Assembly (NCBI GenBank): GCA_034336665.1
Contig: CM067572.1
Location: forward strand, 6,626,286 to 6,690,285
Direction: 5' to 3'
From: Luscinia megarhynchos
Taxonomy: Eukaryota > Chordata > Aves > Passeriformes > Turdidae
Length of the DNA stretch: 64,000 bases
Part shown: positions 1 through 12,251 of the stretch, piece after piece
How the letters are laid out: each line of letters opens with the position of its first letter
Position numbering within the stretch: position 1 is the first letter of the stretch
Made by a program: the position numbers and the translations under genes
Notes under the pieces: generated by a model
Databases searched by the model: none
Told to the model about the DNA's origin: nothing
Seen by the model: only the letters and a program-made list of their open reading frames with translations

Positions 1-84
1 ACCTTCGGGCCAGGGGGCTCCAGCCAGGAGAAGAGGAGCTCCCAGACATTGCTCCTCCCATTGTCATTCCTGATGACCCAAAAG
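1..84 (+). CDS. USP13: USP13 coding exon (cut by window start)
   Basis: The frame begins at base 3 and reads [19 protein letters not shown] then IVIPDDPK, ending with one base of a split Asp codon before donor GTATTT at 85. This is the USP-domain segment and acidic linker that precedes UBA1. The acceptor side lies left of the window, so the true exon start is unknown. Confidence 0.92.
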
Positions 85-3000
85 GTATTTACTGACTTAT
101 TCTCCCCTGTATTCCCCTTTCCTTCTAGCACACAGGGATTCTCTTTAATCTTCACTGTTTGGAACTATGAACAAAAACCCAGATCTGTACTTCTGTGATT
201 AAAGACTGTTACAACACCCCACAGTCTTTATTCCTCCCTACTGCACAACCCTAGTTCTTCCAGCTTTTCTGTTTTGGGGATTTATTATAGAATCACAGTG
301 TTTTGGGTTGGAAGGGATCTTAAAGATCATCAAGTTCCAGGCCCCTTGCCATGGGTTGGGAGACCTTTCTCTAGAAGGTTTGATAGTTGTTGTTGTCCTT
401 GACTCTCTCCAGAGAACCTTCAGTGCATGTCCATGGGATAAAGTCATGTGCCTTTATCCTTGTCATCCATCCTTGGAGTAAAGTCACTGTGCACTTCCCA
501 GGTCCAGCACAGTACAACAATACTTAATACACAAAGGAGTACAGTTTAAGAGAACAGCTTTCCAGGCATAGACTAAGACTCTAAATTTTATTCATTTTAA
601 AAACACAAGAATTGTTAGACTCTAGCAGCTGTGCATGCATGCACAGTCCTCTTCTCTGGGTGTACGTGGGCTGAACAGCCCACTAAAAAAAGCTCTGTCT
701 CAAGGAGAAGATGGCAAACAGCTGACTATAATGTTTGTGGAGCAGAAAGAGGAATGATTAAAATGTTGTGGTTTTTTTTTCTTAAATACTGTTGCTTTTA
801 TGGTAAAGTTCAGAAGAAAGAATATTAAATATACTCCTCATTTATTCCCTGGTTTCCCTGGAGAATAAAATAGCTTATGGCAAGTAAAATCGTGTTTTTA
901 TGGTGTGACCTTAGACCCAGGTGGTTGCACTTGCCCCCACATGACTGAAGTTTGAGTGCCTCAGTATTTAACACAAAACCAGTAATGCAACTGCTCTCAT
1001 GACATGAGTGCCCCTCTTTGCTTCGATATTTATAATAATATTTATAATAATATTTGCTCTATGTATGTGAAAGAAAGCTTGTACCTGGCATTGTGAGCAG
1101 AGCAAGACTATGATAAAATTCAATTCTCTGAAGGTTTTAATTCCATCCCTTATCTATGTCAAGTTCCTCACAAAGGCCTGTACCTTCTTATCCTCTTGCT
1201 GAATGGACTGACCTAGTTTTAGTGTAAATGCATGGATGATGGTACTTTATTTTTAAGATTCTTGCTTAGGCCAGCTTTATTTCCTATTGGTTTATAGTAT
1301 CAGTTACTCTTCGCTCTGAACTGAGTTAGAGAAATAGCCCTGCTCGAATTCATGGCAAAAACATCAGGGAAGAAAGGATGAAACTTCCCTGTCTCCATGA
1401 GGTCAAATATTTCTATGTTTAAAAATATGGAATTGTTTTACCCATATGGATCTACTTAGCCTTCATAGAAGTCCTTTTCCATGTTTTTTCCCCCATTGTT
1501 GATTTTTCAGATCACATGGCGAACCATTTCGTGGAGTGTACGTATCTCATTTTAATATTGTTTAAAAAATTGTTATGCTTTTTGCTCAGCTAATGGCTTC
1601 TCTCTCCTCATAGAGATGCATGGAGACTTGCCCTGCATGCTTCCAAATAAAAGCTTGTTCAGTGTTTACTTCATGTGTGCAGGACTCTCTTAGAAAGTTA
1701 GTATAGCCAGAATATGAGCTTCTCCTCTGCCTGCTGCTCCTCAGGAGGATCTTGTAATTCTGGGGGTCACAGCCACTTGATCCTGGCTCCCTCTGCACTC
1801 TGATCTCACATAAAGCTGTCTGACCTTGTCATCCAGAGGCTGCCAGATCTGGCAGCTGTTATTTCTCTAACCTGCAAGATCCTGCCTTTGAGAGGTGCTT
1901 GTTTTTGGCTGCCATCTCTAGCTGAGCTCAGTGCCTGACTTCCTCACCCCTTGAAATCCAGTGCTGAGGTATTTTAAAATAAATAAAGTCCTGTGGGAAT
2001 TCATCAAGACTTAATGATCTGTATGGGGATCTGTGTCCCTGCTGAGACCAAAGATTATCAGTAAGTCCATAACAACTACTGTAATGCTTTGTACAAGGCT
2101 GTTTTCTGCTGGCTGTGGGTTTATTGAAGTGCTAAACCAGATCCAAGCAATATGTACTGTAATATATGGCACCGTGGGTAACAATAAGAAATATAATACA
2201 ATGGATAAAATTAGACTTTCAGAAGGTCCTTTCTTGTAGCCCTAGATATTGATGAGTCCTCAGTTATGCAGCTGGCAGAGATGGGCTTTCCTTTGGAAGC
2301 ATGTCGGAAGGCTGTGTACTATACAGGCAACCTGGGTGCTGAAGTTGCTTTCAACTGGATCATTGCACACATGGAAGAACCAGGTCAGTGACTTGAGGGT
2401 GTAAGTTAAACTCAGCTCCTGGTTGTGGATTTTGGCAGTCAGTAGAAATTTTATGATGTGTGACAGAGAAACAACGGTCCCCCTTCCCCACCTGGGAAAC
2501 CTGGAGGTGTGAGTGAATTTTCCTAAGCTGCTCCTGGGATGTGCAGACCTTGACCATTATGTGGTATCCTCTGCCTAGAAGAAGACAACAAACTAAGCTA
2601 CACCAGAAGTCCTGTCCTCACCACTGGTGTGGGCCAGCTCTGTTTCCACCCTTTGGCTAGGTCCGTGCTGCTAAGGGGGAAGCTGACTTGTGACCGAGTG
2701 TAAGTACAAAGAATCCTGTGGTCTGGATGCTTTTCTTCCATATCAGCCTTCTCTAGCTCAGGCTGGAGCATTCATGCCATACTTGGGCTGTCTATTAATG
2801 GATAGGACTGCTAGATGTTCTCCACTTCCTGTGTTTCATCCATTCAAAGTTTGGACTCATGATTCAGCACTGAGTGCATCTGAGTACTCCCTTGCCAGGA
2901 AACTCCAGATTTGGTTGAGTTCACGCTTCACCATGAGCTTTTGTGTTGCTTGTGTAAATGGGGAATGAGTTTCACTTGGGCTTAGCAGACATTTTCAGAT

Positions 3001-6000
3001 ATGGAATCAGTTCATTTTACATCTGTTCACTGGATTGTCTATTATCCTGATGCCATCATTGCTTCCATACCAATCTTTGCTGCTTTCCTGCAGTTGTTTC
3101 ACTTCTGCAATGTGCCAGATTATTCCAGTCTGCTCAGTATGAGCATGTGCACCTAGATATTTTGTAATGTGCACATTCACTTTGTTGTTTTTGAGGCTTT
3201 CCACACATCTAAGTCTGAATTTATTTGCCAGTGAAATGAACTTAAATTGATTTCAGGGGTGCTTTTGAGGTCCTATGTGTTGTTTGTTTGTGTTTGTTGT
3301 TGACTTTCCAGTTAAGTGAGGCAGAAGAAGGAACTGATGAATGTTTGTTTGTTCCAGACTTCGCTGAGCCATTGGTCACACCTGCATTTGGAGAAGTTGC
3401 TTCCAGTGGGGCAGCTGCTTTAGGAGCTGTAGGGCTGGATAACCAGCCTCCTGAAGAGATGGTTGCAATTGTTATTTCCATGGGATTCCAAAGGAATCTG
3501 GCGATTCAGGCACTGAAGGCAACAGTGAGTTCATGGGGTATTGGTGGCTGGGGTTTGGTTTCATGTTCTGTGCTTTGTGCATGTGTGTGCTCAGATGCCT
3601 TTGAAATGTGTACAAAAATCCAGTTAGTGGATGATGAGCCTGGAACTATCCTGGCAAATTGTGGGATGCCTGACTTCTCTGGAGTGGGGAAGGGGTTTGT
3701 GTTTTCCACTGGAATGGTAAAGTGTGGAAGGCAGTGAGGAAAGCTTACCTGTTGAAAAACAGCCTGGATGCCTGCAGACTGTGTGTCTGCAAGATTAGAA
3801 CCTGGGGCACTGGGTCTTAGTTGTGGGATAATTTCTTTTCCATATGTCAGCTGTTTGCAGAGTGCTTGCTGAATACTATTTTCCAGGGAGATAGAGGTAT
3901 CTTACAATTTTTAAGTGCTGTAAACACGATCCTTACTCTGCTCAAAGGCTGATGAGTGGCAGTGTGATGTTGGAGAGTGTATTAAAGGCTGCTCTTTTGA
4001 TTGATTGACTGGCAGAACAATAACTTGGAGCGTGCACTGGACTGGATCTTCAGCCACCCTGACCCTGAGGAAGAAAGTGACCCTGCTTTGGACACAATGG
4101 ACATGGAGAACAATGCTAATGCCAATATCCTTGCAGACACAGGGTCTGAGGGACCCAGGATCAAAGATGGCCCTGGAAGTAAGTTCTGCTTCACTTAGAC
4201 CTGGCTGTCATTTTGTTGTGTCACACCCACGCCATTCATAGAGCTCCTTCCTGTTTTGAGAGTAGTTATTGTGGGTTTTTTTGGACATGATCCAGACATT
4301 TACTTCCAGTCTTATTTCTGGGGCTGAATCCAGCTCAGTGGGCTGCCGAGTTCTGTGGGCTGTGTTTGCTCAGAAAACTTTCTCCTTGAGCTCACTGAAT
4401 AGCCTGAGCCCAAAGTTTCTTGCTACCAGAGCACACAAGTCTCTCCTGGCCTAGGTTTATTTTTTATTCTGTTGCTGTAAGATAAAAAGTCAAAGAAAAG
4501 CTAGAATGCTTAAACCTTCAGAGGCTGAGCATCCTAAAGACAACACTGGTGTTACAGACCACCTGAGTTTCTGTCCTCCTGTGGTCTGCTGGGCGATTTG
4601 ATAATCCCTTCAACCAAGGTCCTTATTCACAATACTACAGGTATAGTTTCAACTGCATGTTTTGTTGTCTTTTGGTTGAGATTCTCTGTCGTACTGCTGC
4701 TAAATAAACCACAAGATGGGAGCTAATGTACAGCAGGCAAAGTTGAGAAGAACCTCCTGTAGGTGTCACAGCACTGGAGTACAAAAGCTCAGTGGCAGTG
4801 CTAAGGATGTCACAGAGTTTTTTGAAGGGTCTTTAGTGACCAGTTCTAAGACCTGCAATATGTTTTAAACTTCTACCTCTGGTCTTGAATGTAAAGATCT
4901 TAGGAAAAAAAAAGACCAGACAATTTGATTTTTGTGTCTATGGTTGCATATTAACTTCATAAATATCAACCTTAAGTATTTTGGAGACATGGGAAACAGT
5001 GATTATCACTAGGTTTAAAAAAAATTCCAAACTTGGAATAATTATTTTTTTGTCGTATTTAGCCTTCCTAGACTGAGACCCTTTTCTGAGTGTCTGAAAT
5101 CCTGATAACCAACATGATTCTGTAAAATGGCTCCAGAAAGCCCTCTCCAGCAAAATCCAGGCCCTTGTCCTTATGCAATATCCTGAAAGAGAGTATCCTT
5201 TTAGTGGTAATTCAGGTGAATACCATGAATGGGTGGGAATCAAGAACCAGTGCTGAGTTCTCCAGAGACTTTAAGCATAGCAATAGGAGCTTTCTTTCCT
5301 GTCCTCTCTTCTATGGGCTGCTGAAATACAAACTTCTGTGGTTTTGTATTTATAGGAGATCTGTGATCACATGCACGGATATAGCTAATTTGTGTGCAGA
5401 ATGAACTCCCTGTTTGGCACTTTCTATGGTACTCTTGTCAACTGGGAATGAATCTGCTGTTTTCTTTCCTAGCAGGGGCTGTGATCTCAGCCCTGCTGTA
5501 TATGCACAGTTCTCTGTGGGTTTGACTTGGATTGGTATGATGTTTGACAGTGAATCTGAACCACTAGTTAAGTTGGGAACATGCTGCAATGTTAACAGAA
5601 ACTGAGTTTGGGGATGCAGAGTCTGAGTTGGGACTGCTTAGCTGCTTCTCCAGTATTAGAAAGAACATTTCCCCTGGAGTCATATTGCAGTGGTAGCAGT
5701 GAAAAGACTTAGGGTGCCATTTATTTTTCTTTAAACAGGGTATGAGCTGTTTGGGTTCATCAGCCACATGGGAACATCCACGATGAGCGGCCACTACGTT
5801 TGTCACCTCAGAAAGGAAGGAAGGTGAGTGCAGCTGGGAGAGACACTTGGGATGAGCAAATGTTTGATTTGAAGCATCTGTGCAGAGCAGGGCATGCTCA
5901 TGGCAGACAACATGGGCTGTTACCATCTGTAGGTTTCTCAACAAAAAAAAAGAAAATTGTCACAGAGTCTTGGCTGTGGTTTTGATATGCTCCCATTATT

Positions 6001-6336
6001 TGACATTAAGAATCCCTGATTTCCCTTCATTTGAGCTGTAACTACACATGCCTCTGCACATCCCTCCTCCTTTTCAATTCCTGACTTTGCCAGCTGGTTC
6101 TGCTGTTTCTCTGATCCTTTGTTCTCGTTGCAATGCCTAATTTTAGATTTTAAACTCTTTGAGGCCTGGGTTGAGAAGTCCCTGATAAACCTGTGGTGAT
6201 TTTTATACTCATGCAATGTCATCAATCTTTTTTTCCTTTCAGATGGGTTATCTACAACGACCTTAGAGTCTGTGCCTCAGAACGACCTCCCAAAGACCTG
6301 GGCTACATTTATTTTTACCACAGGATACCAAGTTAG
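1..6336 (+). CDS. USP13: USP13, 3' part of gene (seven coding exons; ubiquitin-specific protease 13)
   Basis: Seven exons at 1-84, 1511-1537, 2240-2383, 3358-3524, 4016-4178, 5739-5823 and 6243-6336 join in one frame and give about 253 C-terminal residues plus a TAG stop. All introns are GT-AG. Seen in order: an acidic linker, a first UBA domain (MGF motif, exon 2240-2383), a second UBA domain (MGF motif, across 3358-3524/4016-4178), and the USP C-terminal box with the GHYVCH catalytic-histidine motif and WVIYND. The protein ends YFYHRIPS. Family knowledge: USP13 is the paralogue of USP5. It binds ubiquitin chains through its UBA domains and acts on targets in autophagy, ERAD and signalling, with weak intrinsic activity. 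The linker reading DHMANHFVE and the downstream PEX5L gene favour USP13 over USP5. The N-terminal zinc fingers and the Cys box lie outside the window. Confidence 0.95.
287..380 (-). mobile_element. CR1 LINE 3'-end fragment
   Basis: On the plus strand it reads ATAGAATCACAG, then TTTGGGTTGGAAGGGATC, TTAAAGATCATC and GCCATGGG. This is the reverse complement of the well-known CR1 3' terminus, so the element points to the minus strand. Only the last 90-100 nt are present (5' truncated, as usual) and it is diverged. It lies in a USP13 intron. Confidence 0.85.
1026..1055. repeat. 12-nt AT tandem repeat, 2.5 copies
   Basis: The unit ATATTTATAATA is repeated exactly twice and followed by a half copy. 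It is an intronic low-complexity sequence in USP13. Confidence 0.9.
1511..1537 (+). CDS. USP13: USP13 27-nt microexon
   Basis: A 27-nt exon lies between acceptor TTTTTCAG and donor GTACGT. It completes the split Asp codon and reads HMANHFVE, ending one base into a Ser codon. The phase fits both neighbours exactly. It encodes part of the flexible linker before UBA1. Because 27 is divisible by three, skipping it would keep the frame. The remaining uncertainty comes from its small size. Confidence 0.88.
2240..2383 (+). CDS. USP13: USP13 exon encoding UBA1
   Basis: This exon lies between acceptor TTCTTGTAG and donor GTCAGT. It reads [20 protein letters not shown] and then [19 protein letters not shown], ending IIAHMEEP. 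It holds the whole first UBA domain, with the MGF loop, the GN turn and the C-terminal amphipathic helix. UBA domains of this family bind ubiquitin and polyubiquitin. The exon is 144 nt and both ends are phase 1. Confidence 0.96.
3358..3524 (+). CDS. USP13: USP13 exon, inter-UBA linker and start of UBA2
   Basis: This exon lies between acceptor GTTCCAG and donor GTGAGT. It starts [20 protein letters not shown], a low-complexity Ala/Gly/Ser linker, then reads [18 protein letters not shown] and [10 protein letters not shown], the first two helices of UBA2. The reading frame runs on past the donor for some 200 bases, which is read-through and not coding. Confidence 0.95.
4016..4178 (+). CDS. USP13: USP13 exon, end of UBA2 and re-entry into the USP fold
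   Basis: This exon lies between acceptor ACTGGCAG and donor GTAAGT. It reads [20 protein letters not shown] (last UBA2 helix), then an acidic stretch, [12 protein letters not shown], and [10 protein letters not shown], ending one base into the next codon. The segment links UBA2 back to the last part of the catalytic domain, as expected for the USP5/USP13 insertion architecture. Confidence 0.95.
5739..5823 (+). CDS. USP13: USP13 exon carrying the catalytic histidine box
   Basis: This exon lies between acceptor TTAAACAG and donor GTGAGT. It reads [20 protein letters not shown] and CHLRKEG. The His codon of GHY is at 5792-5794 and corresponds by position from the C terminus to His823 of the 863-residue human protein, the general base of the USP catalytic triad. 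The split codon at the acceptor makes the first residue Arg (AGG). Confidence 0.95.
6243..6336 (+). CDS. USP13: USP13 terminal coding exon
   Basis: Acceptor TTTCCTTTCAG precedes the completion of the split Arg codon. The exon then reads [20 protein letters not shown] and [10 protein letters not shown], with a TAG stop at 6334-6336. WVIYND holds the Asn/Asp position that supports the catalytic His in USPs. Translation stops here, and the exon should continue as 3' UTR. Confidence 0.95.
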
Positions 6337-7577
6337 GCCTCTAATCTATCACCTGGCCTTAAGAAGCCATAAGCCTTTTTAACCTGCCCAAAAAAAGCAT
6401 ACAATAACAATGTAAAACCAACAAAAGACCCCTTAACCCTCGGACTGCCAAAAAGCAAAGGAAAACGTGGGGTGTTTATAGTGTATTTAAAAACAATCAT
6501 TTGATGCCGCCTTAAGTGTTAGACGGAAGATTTCTATTAGGTGCTGTATAGGACATTGTTTTACATTTATACACCTTACAGGCCATGTGGATTGCTGGTG
6601 GAGTTTGCAGCTAGTGTGTGGAGAATATGGAAGCTTCAGTGTTGAGCAAAAACAGTTCAGCCCAGCTCCTGCCTGCCCTGTCTGTGCATCCTTTGAAGAC
6701 CACAAACAAATATTTGTGTCTTTGGTGACTGGGAGCCTGAGTTTTCATCCAGAATCCAGATCATGTAGAGAAATCATTTGAAGGGGGGTGGGGTTTGTGG
6801 CTGTTCTTCAATGCAGAATGTTTTATTTCAGAGATTATTTTCAGTGCAGTGAGAAAAGTCAGCTGAAGTTATATCTGTTGGAATTCAGTGGTACAGTATC
6901 TTGATTTGACTTTTCCAGGCATGAGCCTGAGACTAATGGAGACAGGAGCAATCTCCTCTCAGTGCCCTCTACATTTTTTGCCAAAGAGAAATTTTATTTT
7001 AGCAGACATAGGTTTCTTCATCTTCACTTGAATGTTCATCTTGTAAGTTCTACCAACATTTTCAGGATTACAGATGGCTAAAGACTTTCTGACTACGAAA
7101 TCAAATGCACACCCTGAGGAAAGGCAAGGCTGTATGTAAATTTTGTTTTCTTATGGAGGAGGGGAAGAAGGGTCTAATGTCCCATTATATTTATGTCAGG
7201 GAAATTTGTATCTAGACTACTCATATTCCATCTGAAACCAACCCACTGACAAAGTATTCACAGTGCAATCCTGCTTTCTGCTAAAGATTGCTTAAATATT
7301 GACTTTCATATCTGAGTGGGGGAAATTGCTTAGCAAGTTTTCTGATTTATTGATTTACCCCTCTCTTTCTTCCTTAAAAAAACAAAACAACAAGAACCAA
7401 CAAGAACAAAAACCAAACAATAAAAACCCCCTTGAATTGCTATTTTTGCTTTCTTTAAACTTACCAATGCATCAATAATCTGATCTCTTCAAGAGATACC
7501 TTCTAAAAGGGGTTTGATGTCTCTGGCAGGGATGATGGGGTGGGTAGGCAGGGGCTGGCCTTTCCTGTCCTTGTGGG

Positions 7578-7601
7578 TTTTTTTTGTTTTTTTTTTTTTT
7601 T
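7578..7601. repeat. Poly(T) tract
   Basis: A near-continuous T run with a single G interruption, in the presumed USP13 3' UTR. A low-complexity A/C-rich run (about 7370-7430) precedes it. Confidence 0.85.
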
Positions 7602-10600
7602 GGTGTGTGTTATTTAAGTGTTTTTCACAGGTGAGATTACGTATGTGGGTTTTAAAATTATATTTGAAAGCACTCATTCTAGAAAAATTACAATGGTGAG
7701 TGCAAAACCTTTCATGATTCCAAAACAAAGAAGAAACCCAAAGGTTCACAGTGTTGGACACTGCTTAGAGGCTGTTGCTGGAGTTGCCTTGTAAAAATGC
7801 TACCAAGCCCTCAAAATAAATTGCAGCAGTCAAATTTTTCTTTGGTTTTTTTTGCAGAGTGCAAGAGAGCCAGAGAGGTGTTATTACATTTTCTCTGCAG
7901 TTACTGCCTGCAAGTTTTAATAGCAAAATTCAGGCAGTTACACATTACAGAAGAGAACCCAAATTAAACATCTGGTTATGAGAAGGGCATTTTAGTTTTT
8001 GCAGTGTCTGGGGAAAAATAATTCTCCCACTGGTCATAAAGCCTCACAGAGAGCCAAAAAAACACTGTTGGTATTTTAATCAGGTTTTTATCTTAAAAAG
8101 ATTGTGAGAGAAATTCCAGTGCAATAGTTGTGTAGAGTGTAAAGGTATCTAATTGCTGGGAAAGCTGCCTGCACTTAGAGCTCTTGTGGACACATTAATG
8201 AGTGAAATTCAGCTGCCTTGTGCTTATTGAGCCACCAGTTCTGGATGAAATAAAAGCTGCCAGTAATTTCTCTCCTTCTTCTAGATTTTGGATATTTGAG
8301 GGCTTTACCAGAAAGTGACAGGTTTGAAAATGGGATCAGCAAATTATGCAGTGATACATCTTCTATTTAAAGTGAAACAGCAAAACTTCTGTATATCTGT
8401 GTGCTTTTTCATTCTGGCAGCAGAAGGAGAAAAGACCTTTTTTCCCACCCTTTCTTTAACTTTTATTTTTTTTCGATTCCCGTGTATATTCCAAGGAAGT
8501 CCAACACAACAGCTTCCCTCTTGCCTCATGAACTTAAAGGGCTATTTAGAAACTACCAAGATCTAGTGGCTGCTGCCTTTTTATTTAGAAATGTGGAGTA
8601 AATAAAAAGAGAGGGCCCTTGGCTGGCTGTGTTAAGTGAATTGTAGCAGTTCTTCTCAGTTCATAACTTTCATGTTTTACCTGCCCAAACCAAAGTTAGT
8701 GAGGAGTGCAGGGAGCAGTTTAGGGGAAAGGATTGCAGGTTTTCTAAAATAAAACAGTTAAAAATATGTTAGAAGTTCTTCAGTCAGGTGCTTGAGGAAT
8801 TACTTTATTCTCTCCCAAAACAGTGGCCTCCCTCCTTTTTTCTAGGGACTGGTTCAGCTGTCTCCCTTTTGTGATGGGTTTTGTGTGAAGAGCATCATGA
8901 ACCTGGAGGAGCAGAATATAAACTCCTGACTCCTCAGCCTAATGGGGGGAGAGGAATTTGGGTTTGGGGTTTTTTTAAACCCCAGCACTGCAGAAGCCCC
9001 ACTCAAACAGGCTGTACTGAAGAGATGACTGATCTGCCAGGCTGTGCCTGCTGCAATCAGATTGTGCTAAAGCAGGGACACAGCCTGGGCACTGCCTGTC
9101 TGGGTGCTGGAGGAGCTGCTGGGGGCTCTGTGAGCTGGGAGCTTCTTCACAAAAAAGAACGGAGAAAGAAAAATCACTGTGAGCTGTTTGAGACAATCTG
9201 ACCCAAGAATCATGGCAAGCCAGGACCTGGCAGTAAATAATGCTCTTGTTCCTCAGACTTATTTTTACTTTTATGTATGATACATTAAGGTTAGGAGGCA
9301 GAAAGGAAGAAAAATTCAGTAACTTTTCCTTGATTTTCTCTTCTCTTCTCATTCCTAGCAGCATGCTGGATCCAGTAGTCTCCTCATTCTGAGTCACAAT
9401 CTCCAGTCTCCAAAACACATGTAGACACAAACTCCTATTTAATCTTCCTAGCTAAAATATAATTAGGATAAAAATTAATTTATTCAGAGCTGTGGTTTTA
9501 AAACAGGTGTAGATGTTTCTGAACTCAAATTGCTTGTAACTCTACTGGGTTCAGTGCCATTACCTCTGACTGACTTTGGTGTAAGTGAAACCAACATCAG
9601 CCCAGGTCTTTGATTCAGGCAGCCTCCACCAGGTCCCAGCACATGTTCAGAATGTGGATGCATCCAGAGCTCATTTGATTTCTCAAGAAACCTCTCCAAC
9701 TGATTCCTTTTGTTCTCCATCCTGGCAGCAGCCATTTTTACCCTCTTTGCTGTTTTCTTGCATTGGAAGTCTATGCAAAATATGTAACTGGACATTTTAT
9801 TGTTTTCCCTGTTGCCCTTCCTACCTTAATGGCTGAGATTGGTGTCTGATTTCTGCTCACTCTTCAGTGGTTTTACTGTTGTATCCTGGAAGTGTCTGTC
9901 CTGGTTTACTTTGCACCATTAAGAATTGTTTGCTTGGAGCACTGTTAAATTTCTGGAGAGTATTTGTCTGAGATGAGAAAGGCTGTGAATGACATTGTTG
10001 CAACTGTTTTAAATTAAAAAGAAATATTCTCACATCTGGTGACTGTGTGGATTCTTGCTTCTTTATTCCTGCCTGAACTGAAGAGGAACAGACAGGATGT
10101 GTTTTGATGCTGCCTCTCACTCTTTATGGTCACATTTGGTGTTTTACTTAAAAAAACTTGTGCACAGGGAACAGAGATGTTTGTGAGAGTCTTGATTTCT
10201 TGTGACTCCTGGCATTTCTGTGGATTTAAAAAAAATCAAAAGTAAAATCACCAAGCCCTGAGTATCCACTCAGGATTCATCATAGCAAAAAATAGAAAAC
10301 AGGTTGTTTGTTTGTTTTTGACTTTTAAGCCTGTTGATGTTCTTTGATCACTAGAGTTGGCAATGCTTGTGTGGAATAGTGCTGTCATTTTACCCCAAAT
10401 TTCTGCTTTATCATGGTCTGCAATTCATACTCAGAAATTTCCTCTGCTGCACAGTAAAGGAGACATCTGTTTTCCTCACGTGTAAGGACTTCACATAGAA
10501 ATGTGACTTTTGGGACTCTGGTAGATGCAATAGGCTAAAAAAGAAAACTGAGGGGTGACAACTTTTGTAGGATCATAGGACCAGCAGCAGGAGGAGAGGT

Positions 10601-11991
10601 GAGAGGTAAATCTGCTGGGCTCAGTGACACTTCTTGACATAGAACTAGAGGACATGTGGCATGTTGAGTAGTAAGAAATGTAGAGATGGTTCAGCTTCTG
10701 AAGTCTGAACTGAATTATCTGTTTTGGTTTCTCTTCTGTCACAGATGGCCTTTGTGACCATGGCAACTCAAGCCATGCTGTTCACACCACTTGTGGCAAC
10801 TGGAAGAGGTGGGAGAGCGGCTCCCTGTACAAGCTGAAGAGCTCTGTTCAGAATTTCCAGGAATTTCCTGTATAGGATGCCTTCTAGCTTTTGCAGACTG
10901 TTTGTGGGAGGCAGGATTGGATCAGTGACAAATTACCACCCTCTGCTCCCCCTCACTGAAGTGGGAAGCAGCACCTTTGTGTCCCTCAGGTGTACTGCAA
11001 GCATAACTTGAATGAGGGCAGCACTGACAGCCATGGTGGGACAAATGCTATAAAATTATTGAAAACAGTTACTGCATGACTGGCAGCAGTTGGGAGTGGG
11101 TGATTATGTTTTCAGATCTCTTTACCAGTGATTTTTGAGCAGTTGTCTGTGTGGATTTGGTACTGATGCTTTTCTCCCACTGCATTCCTGTGTCAGTGCT
11201 GTCTTCCTGAGCTGGGTTCCCTATGGAGCACATAGCCAAAGGATTTTCCTGCTGCTGCTTTGTCAGTGCATTTGAGCAAAAAGAACTAAACTAGCCTTAA
11301 CATCTCCCAGCAAAACACACCAGTGTCAGCAGCCCATGCTCAATTTTGTCCTAACCTAAGGGTTAGTGTGATTTTAGTGTCTGCTGCCTTTGTTTCTCGG
11401 TGGAAGGTTCTGGTTAAAGGAAGGTTAAAGCCATAGGTTTTAGCCAGTTGTTTTTCTGACAGAGCTTTCCTTCTGCAGGCAAACCATGGCTGTGTCTGCT
11501 CTTTGTTTGGGAGCAGCCCACATGTCCATGGAGAGTCCTGCTTTTCCCATAGCCCTGTGCTGTCACTGTCACAGCCCCTCGCTGGCTGTCAGCTTCTCTG
11601 TCCACAGCAGCTCACAGGAATTTTTATCCCTCGTGTCTGTGTTTATGTTGGTGTCTCACAGCAAAAGGAGAGTAGGAATGACATCATCCTTGTCAGCACT
11701 TTCACCTCATCCCATGAAAGACAGAGCTGAAAAATGCTGAGAGCTGGCTCCTATGGTGGTGTATGGGAAATTGCTTGACTAGTGATTTCAGTCACTGCAT
11801 GTTGGCTTTGCTTTTCACAAAGGTTGGTTTGTGATATTGTTACTTCTGTTCTAATTATTGCATGGTCTTCAGGAAAAATTCTCATCTGCTTTTTCCCCAT
11901 TTTCCTGATACGGGCTGTGTGTGCAGAACCCTTTGGGGCAGCCTCAGCTGGTATAAATTCCACTTATAAGTATAATTGATCATCATGTCGA

Positions 11992-11997
11992 AATAAA
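11992..11997 (+). terminator. USP13: Candidate distal poly(A) signal of USP13
   Basis: An AATAAA hexamer with AT-rich flanks. It is the last canonical signal I noted on this strand before the likely 3' end of the convergent PEX5L gene. Functional use is inferred from position only. Confidence 0.25.
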
Positions 11998-12245
11998 AAT
12001 CAATCCTAAAAATAACTATGCCTCAGAGAAACAATGAATTTAGGAAAATGAGAACAAAAGCATCTTCTGGAGTTGATTTTTAAGTAGAGAAGCATTTTCA
12101 CATGATAAACAATAGGATAGAAGACCTCATTGAAAAAATCCTTTCAGTTGGAGACTTTGATCCCTCCTTTCAGTTTAAGTAATTGAAGTCAAGACCCTTT
12201 TCAGGTCGAAAAGAGATTTTGAAATATTTGAAGCCACAGACAAAG

Positions 12246-12251
12246 TTTATT
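12246..12251 (-). terminator. PEX5L: Candidate distal poly(A) signal of PEX5L
   Basis: AATAAA on the minus strand (TTTATT on plus), followed in the transcribed direction by the GT-rich run CTTTGTCTGTGGCTTC. It lies about 6 kb past the stop codon, in keeping with a long 3' UTR. Several other AATAAA hexamers exist nearer the stop, so use is uncertain. Confidence 0.3.

Larger units (their letters stand above)
85..6242 (+). other. USP13: USP13 introns between the listed exons
   Basis: Six introns (85-1510, 1538-2239, 2384-3357, 3525-4015, 4179-5738, 5824-6242), all GT-AG. Apart from the CR1 fragment and the 12-nt tandem repeat in the first, I see no repeats, RNA genes or further exons in them. 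Confidence 0.85.
6337..12010 (+). other. USP13: Non-coding stretch, probable USP13 3' UTR with several candidate poly(A) signals
   Basis: No coding exon is recognisable here on either strand. Canonical AATAAA hexamers in the gene direction include 7815-7820, 8249-8254, 8601-8606, 8748-8753 and 11992-11997. The stretch also has an A/C-rich run near 7370-7430, T-rich runs near 7578-7601, and a GC-richer part at about 8880-9140. Mammalian USP13 transcripts have long 3' UTRs, so the last signal is a plausible end. The 3' boundary given is a guess. RNA evidence could place it at any of the listed signals. Confidence 0.4.

Noticed and set aside
3288..3737. 149-residue open frame on plus
   Set aside because: Only the part at 3358-3524 is real (USP13 exon). 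The rest is intronic read-through on both sides of clear AG and GT sites.
8975..9430. 151-residue minus-strand open frame in the USP13 3' region
   Set aside because: No recognisable protein features and no conserved splice or start context. It lies in the probable 3' UTR and overlaps another open frame on plus.
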